Shown: positions 8,467 through 17,002 of the stretch, in pieces | Layout: each line of letters starts with the position of its first letter | Numbering within the stretch: the first letter of the stretch is position 1 | Assembly (NCBI RefSeq): GCF_018278905.1 | Contig: NZ_CP046600.1 | Coordinates: 4,898,001-4,962,000, forward strand | Direction of reading: 5' to 3' | Length of the DNA stretch: 64,000 nt | Source: Mycobacterium spongiae | GTDB taxonomy: Bacteria; Actinomycetota; Actinomycetes; Mycobacteriales; Mycobacteriaceae | Notes under the pieces: generated by a model | What the model saw: the letters and a program-made list of their open reading frames with translations, nothing else | Told to the model about the DNA's origin: nothing | The model's database searches: none | Program-made: the position numbers and the translations under genes

Positions 8467-9912
8467 TCAGATCGCGATGGGCGGTTTCTCGGCCTCCGCT
8501 GCGAGGCCCCGGGCGAGCTCTTTGAGCATGGACGAGGTGGCTTTGCCCGCAGCGGGCATAGCCGAACAGAACTGGGCCTCCCACGTGATTTTCGTTCCTG
8601 CGCCCATGGTCGGCTCCAGGGTGACGAACCCGTGGAAAAACCTGATACCGGGTGCGCCGACCGCGGTGTACTCGAGGCGGTAGGCGCGTTCCGCGGCGAC
8701 GATGGTCTCGGTTACGCCGAGTCCCAGCGGACCGCCGCTGAGCTTGCGAACGGTCCCCGCTTCCTCGCCGTCGACGGCTCGGCTGAGCACCTCCGAGCGG
8801 GCGTATCGTGACCAGCTCGCCATGTTCTCGTGGTCGACGAGAACATCCCAGACCTGCTGTGGCGGTGCCGCCGACAGTGCTTCGGCCTGCGACCGAATGA
8901 CAGGCGCCTGTCGGGGCACGAAACCCAGCTCGAGGAGGTTGGCCGGGTTGACCCGGCGTTTGACACCGGCCTTGGCGTGGTAGAGCAGCTCGATGGAGAA
9001 GCCCATCGGGTCATTGACGTAGCAGGCGTACCACAGCTTCTTGAGCAGGGTGGGTTTCGTGGAATTGGGCCTGATGTTTGCTTCGATACAGCGGCTGACC
9101 ATCGTTTCTTGCTCGGGCAGGGAGCGAAAACCGAGCGCGACATTGAGCAATCCGTAGTCGCTGATCTGATAGCTCCTTGGCCACGGTTTTCCCCGTGGTT
9201 CGCTGTAATGCACGACCTCGATGAAGATGTCGTGGGCACGCAGCAGGAAGGACTCGCGAGCCGAACCCGCCAGCCCCCATAGGCGTTCGTGTTCGGGAGT
9301 GTGCAGCACGACATCGTGTTCCTCGGGCAGCCCGAGCACCTCGATCCACGTGTGCCGGGCCTGTTCGAGGTCGGGTACCGATACGGTGACGAACCGCGTG
9401 GCCACCGGGACGTGGTGCGGACGTGCACGCTGGTCGGCGGCTCTCGGGTCGTCCTCCATGATTTCCAGCAGCACGCCGTCGGGATCACGCACGCATACTC
9501 GGCGCATGCCGGCGGGGCCAATCGGCTCCGACAGCAGGTCGACGCGGCGGCGGGCGAGGCGCTCGAGGGTGGCGTCGAAATCCGTAACGTGGATTCCAAC
9601 CATCGAGTAGCCGATGTCGCAGGGGCGCCAGTCGGCGGGCACCGGCTCAGGTGTGGGCTTGCTGAACTGGAAAAGCTCGATCTGGAAGAAGTCCTGCTGG
9701 TCCATCAGCCACCAGCAGACGCTGGTGGCGTCCGGAACTCCCTGCACGTCGGCCGATCCCAGCGAGGGAATGAAGGCGTAGGTTCCACCGGATTCCTGGT
9801 AGCCGAAGATGTCGCGGTACCACCGTTGCGAATGCTGGACGTCGCGCACGCTGATGGCGATCTGGTTCAGCGGCGGCTCCCTGCGGGTGTTCGTCGTGCT
9901 TGTCGGCATCAT
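8467..9912 (-). CDS. VOC-VOC-SRPBCC three-domain fusion protein
   Basis: A 481-residue fusion. Residues about 15-150 form one VOC (glyoxalase/extradiol dioxygenase fold) unit (LNQIAISVRDVQHSQRWYRD to GVLLEIMEDD). Residues about 170-315 form a second (FVTVSVPDLEQARHTWIEVL to GFSIELLYHAKAG). Residues about 335-480 resemble an SRPBCC/polyketide-cyclase-type ligand-binding domain (ALSAAPPQQVWDVLVDHENM, then HGFVTLEPT and TKITWEAQFC). Metal-ligand candidates are His/Glu residues in each VOC unit (ending LLEIME and IELLYH). The ATG overlaps the E1 beta stop by four bases, so translation is coupled. A ring-cleaving, isomerase or hydratase role on a bulky substrate is plausible, but the reaction is unknown. 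Confidence 0.8.
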   Translation of the reverse strand: MMPTSTTNTRREPPLNQIAISVRDVQHSQRWYRDIFGYQESGGTYAFIPSLGSADVQGVPDATSVCWWLMDQQDFFQIELFQFSKPTPEPVPADWRPCDIGYSMVGIHVTDFDATLERLARRRVDLLSEPIGPAGMRRVCVRDPDGVLLEIMEDDPRAADQRARPHHVPVATRFVTVSVPDLEQARHTWIEVLGLPEEHDVVLHTPEHERLWGLAGSARESFLLRAHDIFIEVVHYSEPRGKPWPRSYQISDYGLLNVALGFRSLPEQETMVSRCIEANIRPNSTKPTLLKKLWYACYVNDPMGFSIELLYHAKAGVKRRVNPANLLELGFVPRQAPVIRSQAEALSAAPPQQVWDVLVDHENMASWSRYARSEVLSRAVDGEEAGTVRKLSGGPLGLGVTETIVAAERAYRLEYTAVGAPGIRFFHGFVTLEPTMGAGTKITWEAQFCSAMPAAGKATSSMLKELARGLAAEAEKPPIAI

Positions 9913-10922
9913 TCGAGGGACTTGGCGGCGGCGGTGATGCGCTCGGCGTTGGGTAGGGCGGCGTACTCGAGATGGGGCGCGAAGGGGATGGTGCGCTCGA
10001 CAGCGACCCGCGCGTACTTCGCCGGTGTGCCGGCTTCGAGCAGGAGCGCCGCGACTTCACCGGTGAGCCCGCCGCGCAGGTAGTCCTCGTCGACGACGAC
10101 GACGCGGCCAGCCTTGGTCGCCTGCGTCAAGATCGCCTCACGATCTAGCGGGAAGACGCTGCGCAGGTCTAACACGCTCGCCTCGACGCCGTCCGCGGCC
10201 AACGACTCGGCCGCCTCCAAACAGCGGTGCACCCCGACACCGACACTGACCAACGCGACGTCGGAGCCACTCCGTCGCAGCACGGCCTGCCCGAACGGAG
10301 CCGGCTGAATCGGCGTCGACACCTCACCCTGCGCCCCGTCGGCCGGGACGACGCCGCTGAAGTCGACGGTGTCGCGGCTGTCGCCGCCGAGGAAGTCCAG
10401 CATCTGCTCGGACAGCAGCTGGTGCTCGAGGAACACCACGAAGCCGTCGTCTTGCACAGCCGAAAGCATGAACCCGGCGGCATCGGCTGGTGTCGACGGG
10501 CAGACGACCGTGGTGTTCGGGTAAGCGGCGAGCTGACCCCAGAAGGTCTGCTCGTGCTGGCCGCCGTCGGAATACCAGCCACCGCAGCCTGCCCGGATTA
10601 CGAGTGGGATCTCCCACCGGCCGCCGGAGAAGTCCTTGAACTTCGAGATGCCGTTGACGATTCCCGCCCAACCGACTGCGGCGAAGTCGATCATGGTGAA
10701 CTCGACGACCGGTTTCAGACCACCCATGGCGGCGCCGATGCCGGCATACAAGAATGCGGACTCGCTGATCGGGGTGTCGCGCACCCGCTCCGGCCCGAAC
10801 CGCCCCAGGAGCTCGCGACGGATCAACATGACATCCTCGCCCCAGGTCACGACCCGCGGGTCGGCCGCCATCGCCTGACCCAACGCGTAGTCGATCGCCT
10901 CGCCGTAGCGCATCACCGTCAT
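9909..10922 (-). CDS. TPP-dependent 2-oxoacid dehydrogenase E1 component, beta subunit
   Basis: A 337-residue E1 beta subunit of the pyruvate/branched-chain/acetoin dehydrogenase type. It shows MTVMRYGEAIDYALGQAM, VVTWGEDV, the conserved DTPISESAF with the TPP-activating Glu near residue 54, GGGLTGEVAALL-like sequence (here RGGLTGEVAA), and the C-terminal VERTIPFAPHLEYAALPN. It normally pairs with the alpha subunit, whose gene lies directly upstream and overlaps this one by four bases. Downstream it overlaps the VOC fusion gene by four bases. No lipoyl E2 or dihydrolipoamide dehydrogenase E3 gene is nearby, so it must either borrow these or run a non-oxidative or acceptor-linked decarboxylation. 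Confidence 0.92.
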   Translation of the reverse strand: MTVMRYGEAIDYALGQAMAADPRVVTWGEDVMLIRRELLGRFGPERVRDTPISESAFLYAGIGAAMGGLKPVVEFTMIDFAAVGWAGIVNGISKFKDFSGGRWEIPLVIRAGCGGWYSDGGQHEQTFWGQLAAYPNTTVVCPSTPADAAGFMLSAVQDDGFVVFLEHQLLSEQMLDFLGGDSRDTVDFSGVVPADGAQGEVSTPIQPAPFGQAVLRRSGSDVALVSVGVGVHRCLEAAESLAADGVEASVLDLRSVFPLDREAILTQATKAGRVVVVDEDYLRGGLTGEVAALLLEAGTPAKYARVAVERTIPFAPHLEYAALPNAERITAAAKSLE

Positions 10923-11989
10923 CGTGCACCCCCTGAACTGACGCCGAATGTTCGCCGAGTGCCGATCGCGGCTTTGGCGGTCTCGATCGCCTCCGCGATC
11001 TCCCGTCCTTCACTCGTTTCGATCTGGGCGGCGGCGTGTTGGCCCACCCGCCGGCGGCCACGCCGCAGCGGATCCAATCGTGACCGCAGCTTCCAATCCC
11101 GGGCGGCCCGAACACCCCGCTTGGTGAGCAGGTTCAACGCGGCCGCACGCGGACCGAGGGTGGCGCCCTCGGGGGAAAGCACCGCGTCTTTCATGCCCGG
11201 ACCCCACACCTGCGCTTGGCGTCCCGGGTTTGTCAGCAGACGGACCAGCGGATCACCTTCGAAGTGCCCCCCAGGACGGTGGCAGGTCACATACAGGAAA
11301 CCGGGTCCTTTCCCCGCACGGGCTCGGGCGATCAGCTCACCGGCCGCGGCATAGACGCTCTCGACGCGGCTACCGTTGGCTCGCGCGACCTTCAACCCGA
11401 ATCCGCGGGCTCGGTCGATCGGGGTGCCGCCGGTAACGTCGCTGGAGTACGTCGTGATGGACCACTTGTTGTCCTTGCACACAAAGATCACCGGCAGTCG
11501 CCACGCGACAGCCATGTTGTACGACTCCATCAACATGCCTTGGTTCATGGCTGCCTCGCCGTGGAAGGCGATCGCCACCCTGCCTGGACGCAGCATCGTG
11601 TTGGCGACCGCGTTGCCGACCGCCAGCGGGCCCGCTGCTCCCACCATGCCGTCCGCGGCGGCGCGCAGTTCGGGATCCATCACGTGCATGTGCCCGGCCA
11701 TTCCACGGTTCATGCCATTCTCGGAGCCGAGGAGCTCCAGCATCAGCGACAACGGGTCCACGCCCCTGCCGACCATCGGAGCGGTGTTGCGGTGATCCAG
11801 CGCGAGCGCATCGCGTCCGTCAAGATGCATCAACACGCCCGCGTTGATCGCCTCCTCGCCGATCCCCGAGTGGTACTCCCCGGGGACAAGGCCGTCGACC
11901 CAGGCCTGCACCAGGGCTTCCTCGACCAGGCGCATCCGCACCATCATGCGGTAGGCGGCCGCCGGTTCGAATCCGGAGTGTGACCCCAT
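10919..11989 (-). CDS. TPP-dependent 2-oxoacid dehydrogenase E1 component, alpha subunit, variant cofactor motif
   Basis: A 356-residue E1 alpha subunit. Typical parts are YRMMVRMRLVEEAL, GEYHSGIGEEAINAGV, LDHRNTAPMVGRG, the phosphorylation-loop-like RGMAGHMHVMD and the TPP/Mg region. That region reads HGEAAMNQG at residues 143-151, so the usual GDG start of the TPP motif is GEA here, with the Asn and following Gly retained. The C-terminal portion after residue about 250 is basic and diverged. It is the first gene of the E1-alpha/E1-beta/VOC/ADH operon. The ATG at 11989 follows a purine-rich [13 protein letters not shown] stretch. The substrate is unknown; acetoin-type or branched-chain oxoacids are family possibilities. 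Confidence 0.9.
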   Translation of the reverse strand: MGSHSGFEPAAAYRMMVRMRLVEEALVQAWVDGLVPGEYHSGIGEEAINAGVLMHLDGRDALALDHRNTAPMVGRGVDPLSLMLELLGSENGMNRGMAGHMHVMDPELRAAADGMVGAAGPLAVGNAVANTMLRPGRVAIAFHGEAAMNQGMLMESYNMAVAWRLPVIFVCKDNKWSITTYSSDVTGGTPIDRARGFGLKVARANGSRVESVYAAAGELIARARAGKGPGFLYVTCHRPGGHFEGDPLVRLLTNPGRQAQVWGPGMKDAVLSPEGATLGPRAAALNLLTKRGVRAARDWKLRSRLDPLRRGRRRVGQHAAAQIETSEGREIAEAIETAKAAIGTRRTFGVSSGGAR

Positions 11990-12403
11990 GCGCGCTCCTC
12001 TCTCGCTAGGTAGTGAAGGTGAGTGAGATCACGCCCTCGATGTGGAGCCAATCTTCGCCGCGTTTCTCGCGCTCCTCGAGAGGAGGGTAGCGGCTCTTTT
12101 TCCACGGCGGCGCTGGTCTCTCAACGGCTTAGTCCGGCGTCTTCGAGAGAGTAGGAGGGGCTCGTATCCGAGGTTTTCGCACTGGTAGACCTCTCTGGAG
12201 CGTGGTGAAAAGGGTGGCGATGAGGTCTACGTCTAGGGCTCTGGCTATTTGCTAGCGGCTTTCGGGCATCGTGAATTCGATCGGTTGGCTCGGCAGCTCA
12301 ATCCGGCTTGCTTGCGCTGTGTGACCGAGAAGAGATCCCCACGTTTGGGTCGGGCCGGTGAGCGGCGCGCGATCGTCGGGATATTCGTGTCAGATCGCCG
12401 GCC
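11990..12403. promoter_or_regulatory. Intergenic region upstream of the E1 operon with a spaced inverted repeat
   Basis: A 414-bp stretch between the LysR gene end and the E1 alpha start, both on the minus strand, with no convincing gene. It contains a perfect 9-bp inverted repeat, GTAGACCTC at 12185-12193 and GAGGTCTAC at 12222-12230, separated by 28 bp, plus several CTC/GAG-rich short repeats around 12070-12150. The spaced arms could be two half-sites for a dimeric regulator of the operon starting at 11989, or a weak stem near the LysR 3' end. No experimental support is available. Confidence 0.4.
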
Positions 12404-13297
12404 TCAGCGTGCGTCGAAGCCCTTCGCCAGCGCGGTGCGGAACGCCACGACCGCGGGGTGTGCTGTTCGCGATGTGCGGGTCAACGTGAACAATTGCCGT
12501 TTCGGCGAACCAGTCAACGGCGCAAGCCGCACCCGCCGCATTCGATCTTTCCCAAGCAGCGCGGGCAGGATAGAAACCGCCAGCCCCGCCTCCACCATCT
12601 GAAGATGCACCAGCAGATCGACCCCTTCGAAACGCACATCCGGTTCGAAACCGGCACTACGACAAACACTCCGCGCCCAGCGGCCAGGCGCCGTAGGCTC
12701 CGGATCCAGTGCCCAGGACGCATACTCCAGCTCAGACAGCGTCAGCGCGTCGCTGAAGGGACCTGTCCTTGGCATCGCGAGAAACATCTCGTCACATCTG
12801 AGGTCAACGCGATCCAGACTCGGGTTGGGCGGCAGCAGCCCACCGGGATACTCCTCCGCTAACACCACGTCAAAAGTGCCGGCCAACAGTCCGGAGACCG
12901 CCTCATCAGCCTCGCGCTGCGCGACTTCGACTCGCAAATCAGGGTAGTCACGCGACAGCGCATCAAGCACCTCGGGCAACAGCGACAGCAGCAACGTCTG
13001 AAAGGCCGCGACCCGCAGCCGACCAGCCACCCGCCCTTGGCTGGCTGCCAGCAGCGCCTCCGCGCGCTCGAGAGAGGCGATGGCCAGCCGGGTGTGCTCA
13101 ACGAGCGCCTCGCCCGCATCGGTCAGCCGCACACCACGGCCGACAGGTTCGGTCAGGGCCATCCCACATTCACGTTCAAGCTGCGCCAGCTGCTGTGAGA
13201 CGGCCGACGGACTGTAGGACAGCGCCTTAGCTACCGCAGCCAATGTGCCCCGCCGCTGCAGTTCGTGCAGGACGACCACCCGCTGCAAATTCAGCAT
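12404..13297 (-). CDS. LysR-family transcriptional regulator
   Basis: A 297-residue LysR-type regulator. The N-terminal winged helix-turn-helix is clear: LQRVVVLHELQRRGTLAAVA, then YSPSAVSQQLAQLE and VRLTDAGEALVEH, followed by a periplasmic-binding-like effector domain (LRVAAFQTLLLSLLPEVLDA onward). I chose the ATG at 13297, preceded by GAGGGGGCGGGG as ribosome site; an ATG at 13321 would add eight residues. It is divergent from the EamA exporter gene at 13390, the classical arrangement for a LysR protein controlling an adjacent transporter. It also lies upstream of the E1 operon on the same strand, so it may act there too. Confidence 0.9.
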   Translation of the reverse strand: MLNLQRVVVLHELQRRGTLAAVAKALSYSPSAVSQQLAQLERECGMALTEPVGRGVRLTDAGEALVEHTRLAIASLERAEALLAASQGRVAGRLRVAAFQTLLLSLLPEVLDALSRDYPDLRVEVAQREADEAVSGLLAGTFDVVLAEEYPGGLLPPNPSLDRVDLRCDEMFLAMPRTGPFSDALTLSELEYASWALDPEPTAPGRWARSVCRSAGFEPDVRFEGVDLLVHLQMVEAGLAVSILPALLGKDRMRRVRLAPLTGSPKRQLFTLTRTSRTAHPAVVAFRTALAKGFDAR

Positions 13298-13389
13298 CCC
13301 CGCCCCCTCGATACTCGCCATATTTACTTACTAGTTTAGATCAGAATCATTCGCTGGATTGTTCAATCGGGGACTGACACTCTCGAAGC

Positions 13390-14364
13390 ATGGCGCCATC
13401 TCGTACACCGTCGGCCGTTCTCATGATCGTGGGTTCGTGCATTTCACTACAGCTGGGCTCCGCAATAGCGACGCCGCTGCTGGCTCACTTCGGTGCTGGA
13501 CTCATCACCAGCCTGCGGCTGCTCCTTGCCGCCGCCATACTGATGACAGTCCATCGGCCCCGCGTGTTCGGATGGGACCACCGACAGTGGACATCGGCAG
13601 TGCTGTTCGCGGTGGCATTCGCGGGCATGAACGGTTTCTTCTTCGCCGCGATTGCCCGCATTCCACTCGGCGTCGCCGTCACCATCGAGTTCGCCGGGCC
13701 GCTCGTGCTCGCGGCGGCACTCTCGCGTCGACAGCGCGATCTGGGCTGTGTGGTGGTGGCCGCAGCCGCCATCGTGGCCCTGAGCTGGGACAGCGCGAAA
13801 TCCGCGGTGCACCCCGACCTACTCGGGGTGGTGTTTGCGCTCATCGCGGCGTGTTTCTGGGCGTTCTATATCTTGGCCGGCAAGTACGCCACTGGGCAGC
13901 TGTCCGGCCAGGGCGTCCTGCCCATCAGCATGTTCATCGGCGCCATCGCGGTGCTCCCATTCGGGGTGCCCGCATTGCCCGCACTAGCCGGGGAGCCAGA
14001 GAAGCTGTTCCCTCTGTTGGGTGTGGCGGTGCTGTCGTCGATGCTTCCGTACTCGCTGGAATTCGCCGCGATGCGCCGCTTGAGCGCCCAAACGTTCGGC
14101 GTCCTGCTCAGCCTCGAACCCGTGGTCGCCGGCCTGGCGGGCTGGCTGGTGCTGCATCAGGATCTTGGCTGGCTGCGCGCGCTGGCCATGCTTGTCGTCG
14201 TCGCCGCATCGGTGACCTCTGCCCTCAGCCAGCCATCGGCCGCGTCTGAACCGGATAGCGGGACATTCGACTCAGACCCGGGGCCTAAGAACGCGGAACG
14301 CCGTGCGGCCCAGCATGGTTCGGAGCCGCGTACCAAGGCAAATCCGGTTTCGGTCAGTGTCTAG
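13390..14364 (+). CDS. EamA/RhtA-type drug/metabolite exporter
   Basis: A 324-residue inner-membrane protein with about ten hydrophobic helices and an internal repeat of two EamA domains (around LRLLLAAAILM and VVFALIAACFWAFYILAGKYA, then FGVLLSLEPVVAGLAGWLVL). The motif FGVLLSLEPVVAG is typical of the RhtA-like branch that exports amino acids such as threonine or homoserine. The cytoplasmic tail of about 45 residues is polar and unusual in length. It is transcribed divergently from the LysR gene, with less than 100 bp between the starts, so the regulator probably controls it. The exported compound is unknown. Confidence 0.9.
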   Translation: MAPSRTPSAVLMIVGSCISLQLGSAIATPLLAHFGAGLITSLRLLLAAAILMTVHRPRVFGWDHRQWTSAVLFAVAFAGMNGFFFAAIARIPLGVAVTIEFAGPLVLAAALSRRQRDLGCVVVAAAAIVALSWDSAKSAVHPDLLGVVFALIAACFWAFYILAGKYATGQLSGQGVLPISMFIGAIAVLPFGVPALPALAGEPEKLFPLLGVAVLSSMLPYSLEFAAMRRLSAQTFGVLLSLEPVVAGLAGWLVLHQDLGWLRALAMLVVVAASVTSALSQPSAASEPDSGTFDSDPGPKNAERRAAQHGSEPRTKANPVSVSV

Positions 14365-14427
14365 GAACGGTTGCCCGCGCCCGCAAACCTGTAGCAGTAG
14401 ACCAAAGCTCATCGGCGTGCGATGGCG

Positions 14428-16713
14428 TCAGCGCAGCTGGATGGTCACCTCGCTGATAGTTCCGTTGAACGGGAACGTGCCGTGGTAAGTGTTGGCGGCC
14501 GGGGTACCGCTGTCCATGCCGATGTCGACGCCTTCGTCGCCGCTGAAGCCAAACGGGACGGTTTCGTTGAAACGCTCCTGACATACCACTGCGCCGTTGA
14601 CAAGTAACTGGGCTAGCCCTCCCAAACCGAGACCACCACCGTCGTAGTCGAATTCGATCGCGATGGTTGACTCACCGGCGGCCAGTTGGGTCGACGCGGC
14701 GATGGTCGTGTACTTGGAGCCGAAGTAATTGTAGGTGAATTTCGGCAGACCGTCCTGAACGTACAGCGAGAGCCCTGCGAAATAGCCGCCAGCGGCGAGC
14801 AACACGCCCTGGGCTAGCTGGTCGCCGGGAGTCTCGATGTTCGCGGTGATCGAGTAGGACCGGTTGAGGGTCGCGCGAATTATGTCCTCGGGCATGCGAA
14901 TCATCCCCTGGGACAGGGACATCGACGTTCGGTCTCCCCAGATCGTGGGCCGCGCCCCCAGCACTCGCATGGGCCCGCGGTCGTCAAGGGGAAATACGCA
15001 GTTCCTCTCGGCCTCGACATCGAACAACGCCTTGAGTTCGGCAAGCTTGTCGGGATGGTGTTCGGCCAAATCGACGGCCTGGCTGTAGTCGCTGGACAGG
15101 TCGTAAAGTTCCCAGCGGTCATCGGAGAACGCCGGTAGCTTTCCGGGCTTCCATTGAATCTTTCCGTGATAGGTGCAGGCAAACCAACCTTCGTGGTATA
15201 GCCCACGAATGCCTTGTATTTCAAAATACTGAGTCTGCCGGCGGCCGGTGGCCTGCCCGTCGTTGAAAGTGTAGAGCATGCTGATTCCGTCAAAGCGCTG
15301 TTGCTCAACGCCATTGACGACGGTCGGCGCCGGGATGCCCGTCGCCTCCAAGATGGTCGGTGCGATGTCGACAACGTGATGGAACTGACTACGTACCTGG
15401 CCTCCCTCGGTGATCCGATCGGGCCACGTGACGATCATCGGGTTCCGGGTGCCGCCAAAGTGGCTGGCGAATTTCTTGGTGAACTGAAATGGTGTGCAGG
15501 TGGCCCACGCAAAGCCCACGGGGTACTCGTTATTGGCCTTGGGGCCTCCGAAGTCGTCGAGATGGGACAACACGACGTCCGTCTGCTCCTGGAGTCCGTT
15601 GAGGGTCACCATCTCATTGAAAACGCCGTTGATTCCCCCCGCCGGCGCAGCGCCATTGTCACCGATGACATAGATGAAAAGAGTATTGTCCCATTCGCCA
15701 AGCTGCTTGAGCGCCGCCACGATTCGACCTATCTCATGGTCGGTGTGCGCGAGAAATCCGGCGTAGACTTCCATCAACCGTGCGGCGATGCGCTGACGAT
15801 CCGCTGACACCGAATCCCACGGCGGAATGCTGTCGTGACGGCGGGTCAGCTGTGCGTCGTCGGGAATCACGCCCAACTTTTTTTGGCGAGCAAACGTCTC
15901 TTCGCGCAGCGCATCCCACCCTTGGTCAAACTGCCCCCGAAACGCGTCGCTCCACTCAGGGGCGACCTGATGGGGGGCATGGGTGGCGCCCGGAGCCCAG
16001 TAGGCAAAGAACGGACGGTCCGGTGCGATAGACCGCTGCTGGCGCACCCAGCTGATCATCCGATCGGCGAGGTCAGTGGTGAGGTGATAGTTTGTGGCCT
16101 CCTCGGGTCGTTCGATCGGCGCCGTGCCGTGGTAAAGGCCCGGGTTGTATTGGTGGGCTTCGCCGCCCATGAATCCATAGAACTCCTCGAATCCCATCCC
16201 GGTGGGCCACCGGTCAAATGGGCCCGCCGGGCTCACCTCCCACGCCGGGGTGTTGTGCCATTTCCCGAACGCTGCTGTGCTATAGCCGTTTTGCCGCAGT
16301 ATCTCAGCGACAGTTGCCGCCGATCTCGGAATGATGCTGTTGTAGCCGTCGTATCCGGTTGCGAACTCGGTGATGACTCCGGTGTTGACCACGTGGTGAT
16401 TGCGGCCAGTGAGCAGCGCGGCTCGTGTAGGCGAACACAGGGCCGTCGTGTGGAATCGGTTGTATCGAAGGCCTTCACTCGCCAACGCATCGCCGGTTGG
16501 TGAGGGAACTGGGCCGCCGAACGTCGCCGTGGCACCGAATCCCACATCGTCGAGCAATACAACGACCACGTTAGGGGCGCCATCAGGCGGTCGAATCGGC
16601 TCGATCCGCGGCATGACGCTTTCGCCAACGGTTGGCGCGACTTTTCCCCCGACGGGCGTATCCGGTAGCGGCAGCACCGTACGGTCGAAGTGTCTCTGCA
16701 CCGGCTCGGTCAT
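14428..16713 (-). CDS. Type I arylsulfatase
   Basis: A 761-residue sulfatase. The metal-binding start NVVVVLLDDVGFG is at residues 48-60, and the formylglycine signature LCSPTRAALLTGR gives the modified Cys at residue 93. Further conserved parts are AAFGKWHN, FFAYWAPGATHAPH, VIGDNGA and GGTRNPMIVTWP. The C-terminal 170 residues, after the usual sulfatase end, form a beta-rich domain of the kind seen in bacterial AtsA/AtsD-type enzymes. No signal peptide is present, suggesting a cytosolic enzyme that scavenges sulfate from organic esters. Activation requires formylglycine-generating enzyme, not encoded here. It converges with the EamA gene, with 63 bp between them. Confidence 0.94.
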   Translation of the reverse strand: MTEPVQRHFDRTVLPLPDTPVGGKVAPTVGESVMPRIEPIRPPDGAPNVVVVLLDDVGFGATATFGGPVPSPTGDALASEGLRYNRFHTTALCSPTRAALLTGRNHHVVNTGVITEFATGYDGYNSIIPRSAATVAEILRQNGYSTAAFGKWHNTPAWEVSPAGPFDRWPTGMGFEEFYGFMGGEAHQYNPGLYHGTAPIERPEEATNYHLTTDLADRMISWVRQQRSIAPDRPFFAYWAPGATHAPHQVAPEWSDAFRGQFDQGWDALREETFARQKKLGVIPDDAQLTRRHDSIPPWDSVSADRQRIAARLMEVYAGFLAHTDHEIGRIVAALKQLGEWDNTLFIYVIGDNGAAPAGGINGVFNEMVTLNGLQEQTDVVLSHLDDFGGPKANNEYPVGFAWATCTPFQFTKKFASHFGGTRNPMIVTWPDRITEGGQVRSQFHHVVDIAPTILEATGIPAPTVVNGVEQQRFDGISMLYTFNDGQATGRRQTQYFEIQGIRGLYHEGWFACTYHGKIQWKPGKLPAFSDDRWELYDLSSDYSQAVDLAEHHPDKLAELKALFDVEAERNCVFPLDDRGPMRVLGARPTIWGDRTSMSLSQGMIRMPEDIIRATLNRSYSITANIETPGDQLAQGVLLAAGGYFAGLSLYVQDGLPKFTYNYFGSKYTTIAASTQLAAGESTIAIEFDYDGGGLGLGGLAQLLVNGAVVCQERFNETVPFGFSGDEGVDIGMDSGTPAANTYHGTFPFNGTISEVTIQLR

Positions 16714-17002
16714 GAAGTTCTCCCGTCTGCGGCGGATCGATTCGCGCTGTGGATTACCCCGGGCAATGCCGGGATGACTTCTATCTGGCCCGCCTTTTCT
16801 AGCCGTGGTTGCGCGCGTTGAGGGACTGGATAGGTTGACGCGCAGCGCTTTCGAATTTCGACTGGCTGATCCTATCGAGGTAGTAATCGCGGGGTTGGGT
16901 GTTTGGGGGCGTCCACGTGAAATGAGAGTTGGTCAAGCGGTCGACCCGCTCAAAGATCCCCGGTGATGAGCAATTCCGCGAGTAGTGCGGCCGCGCTCAT
17001 CA

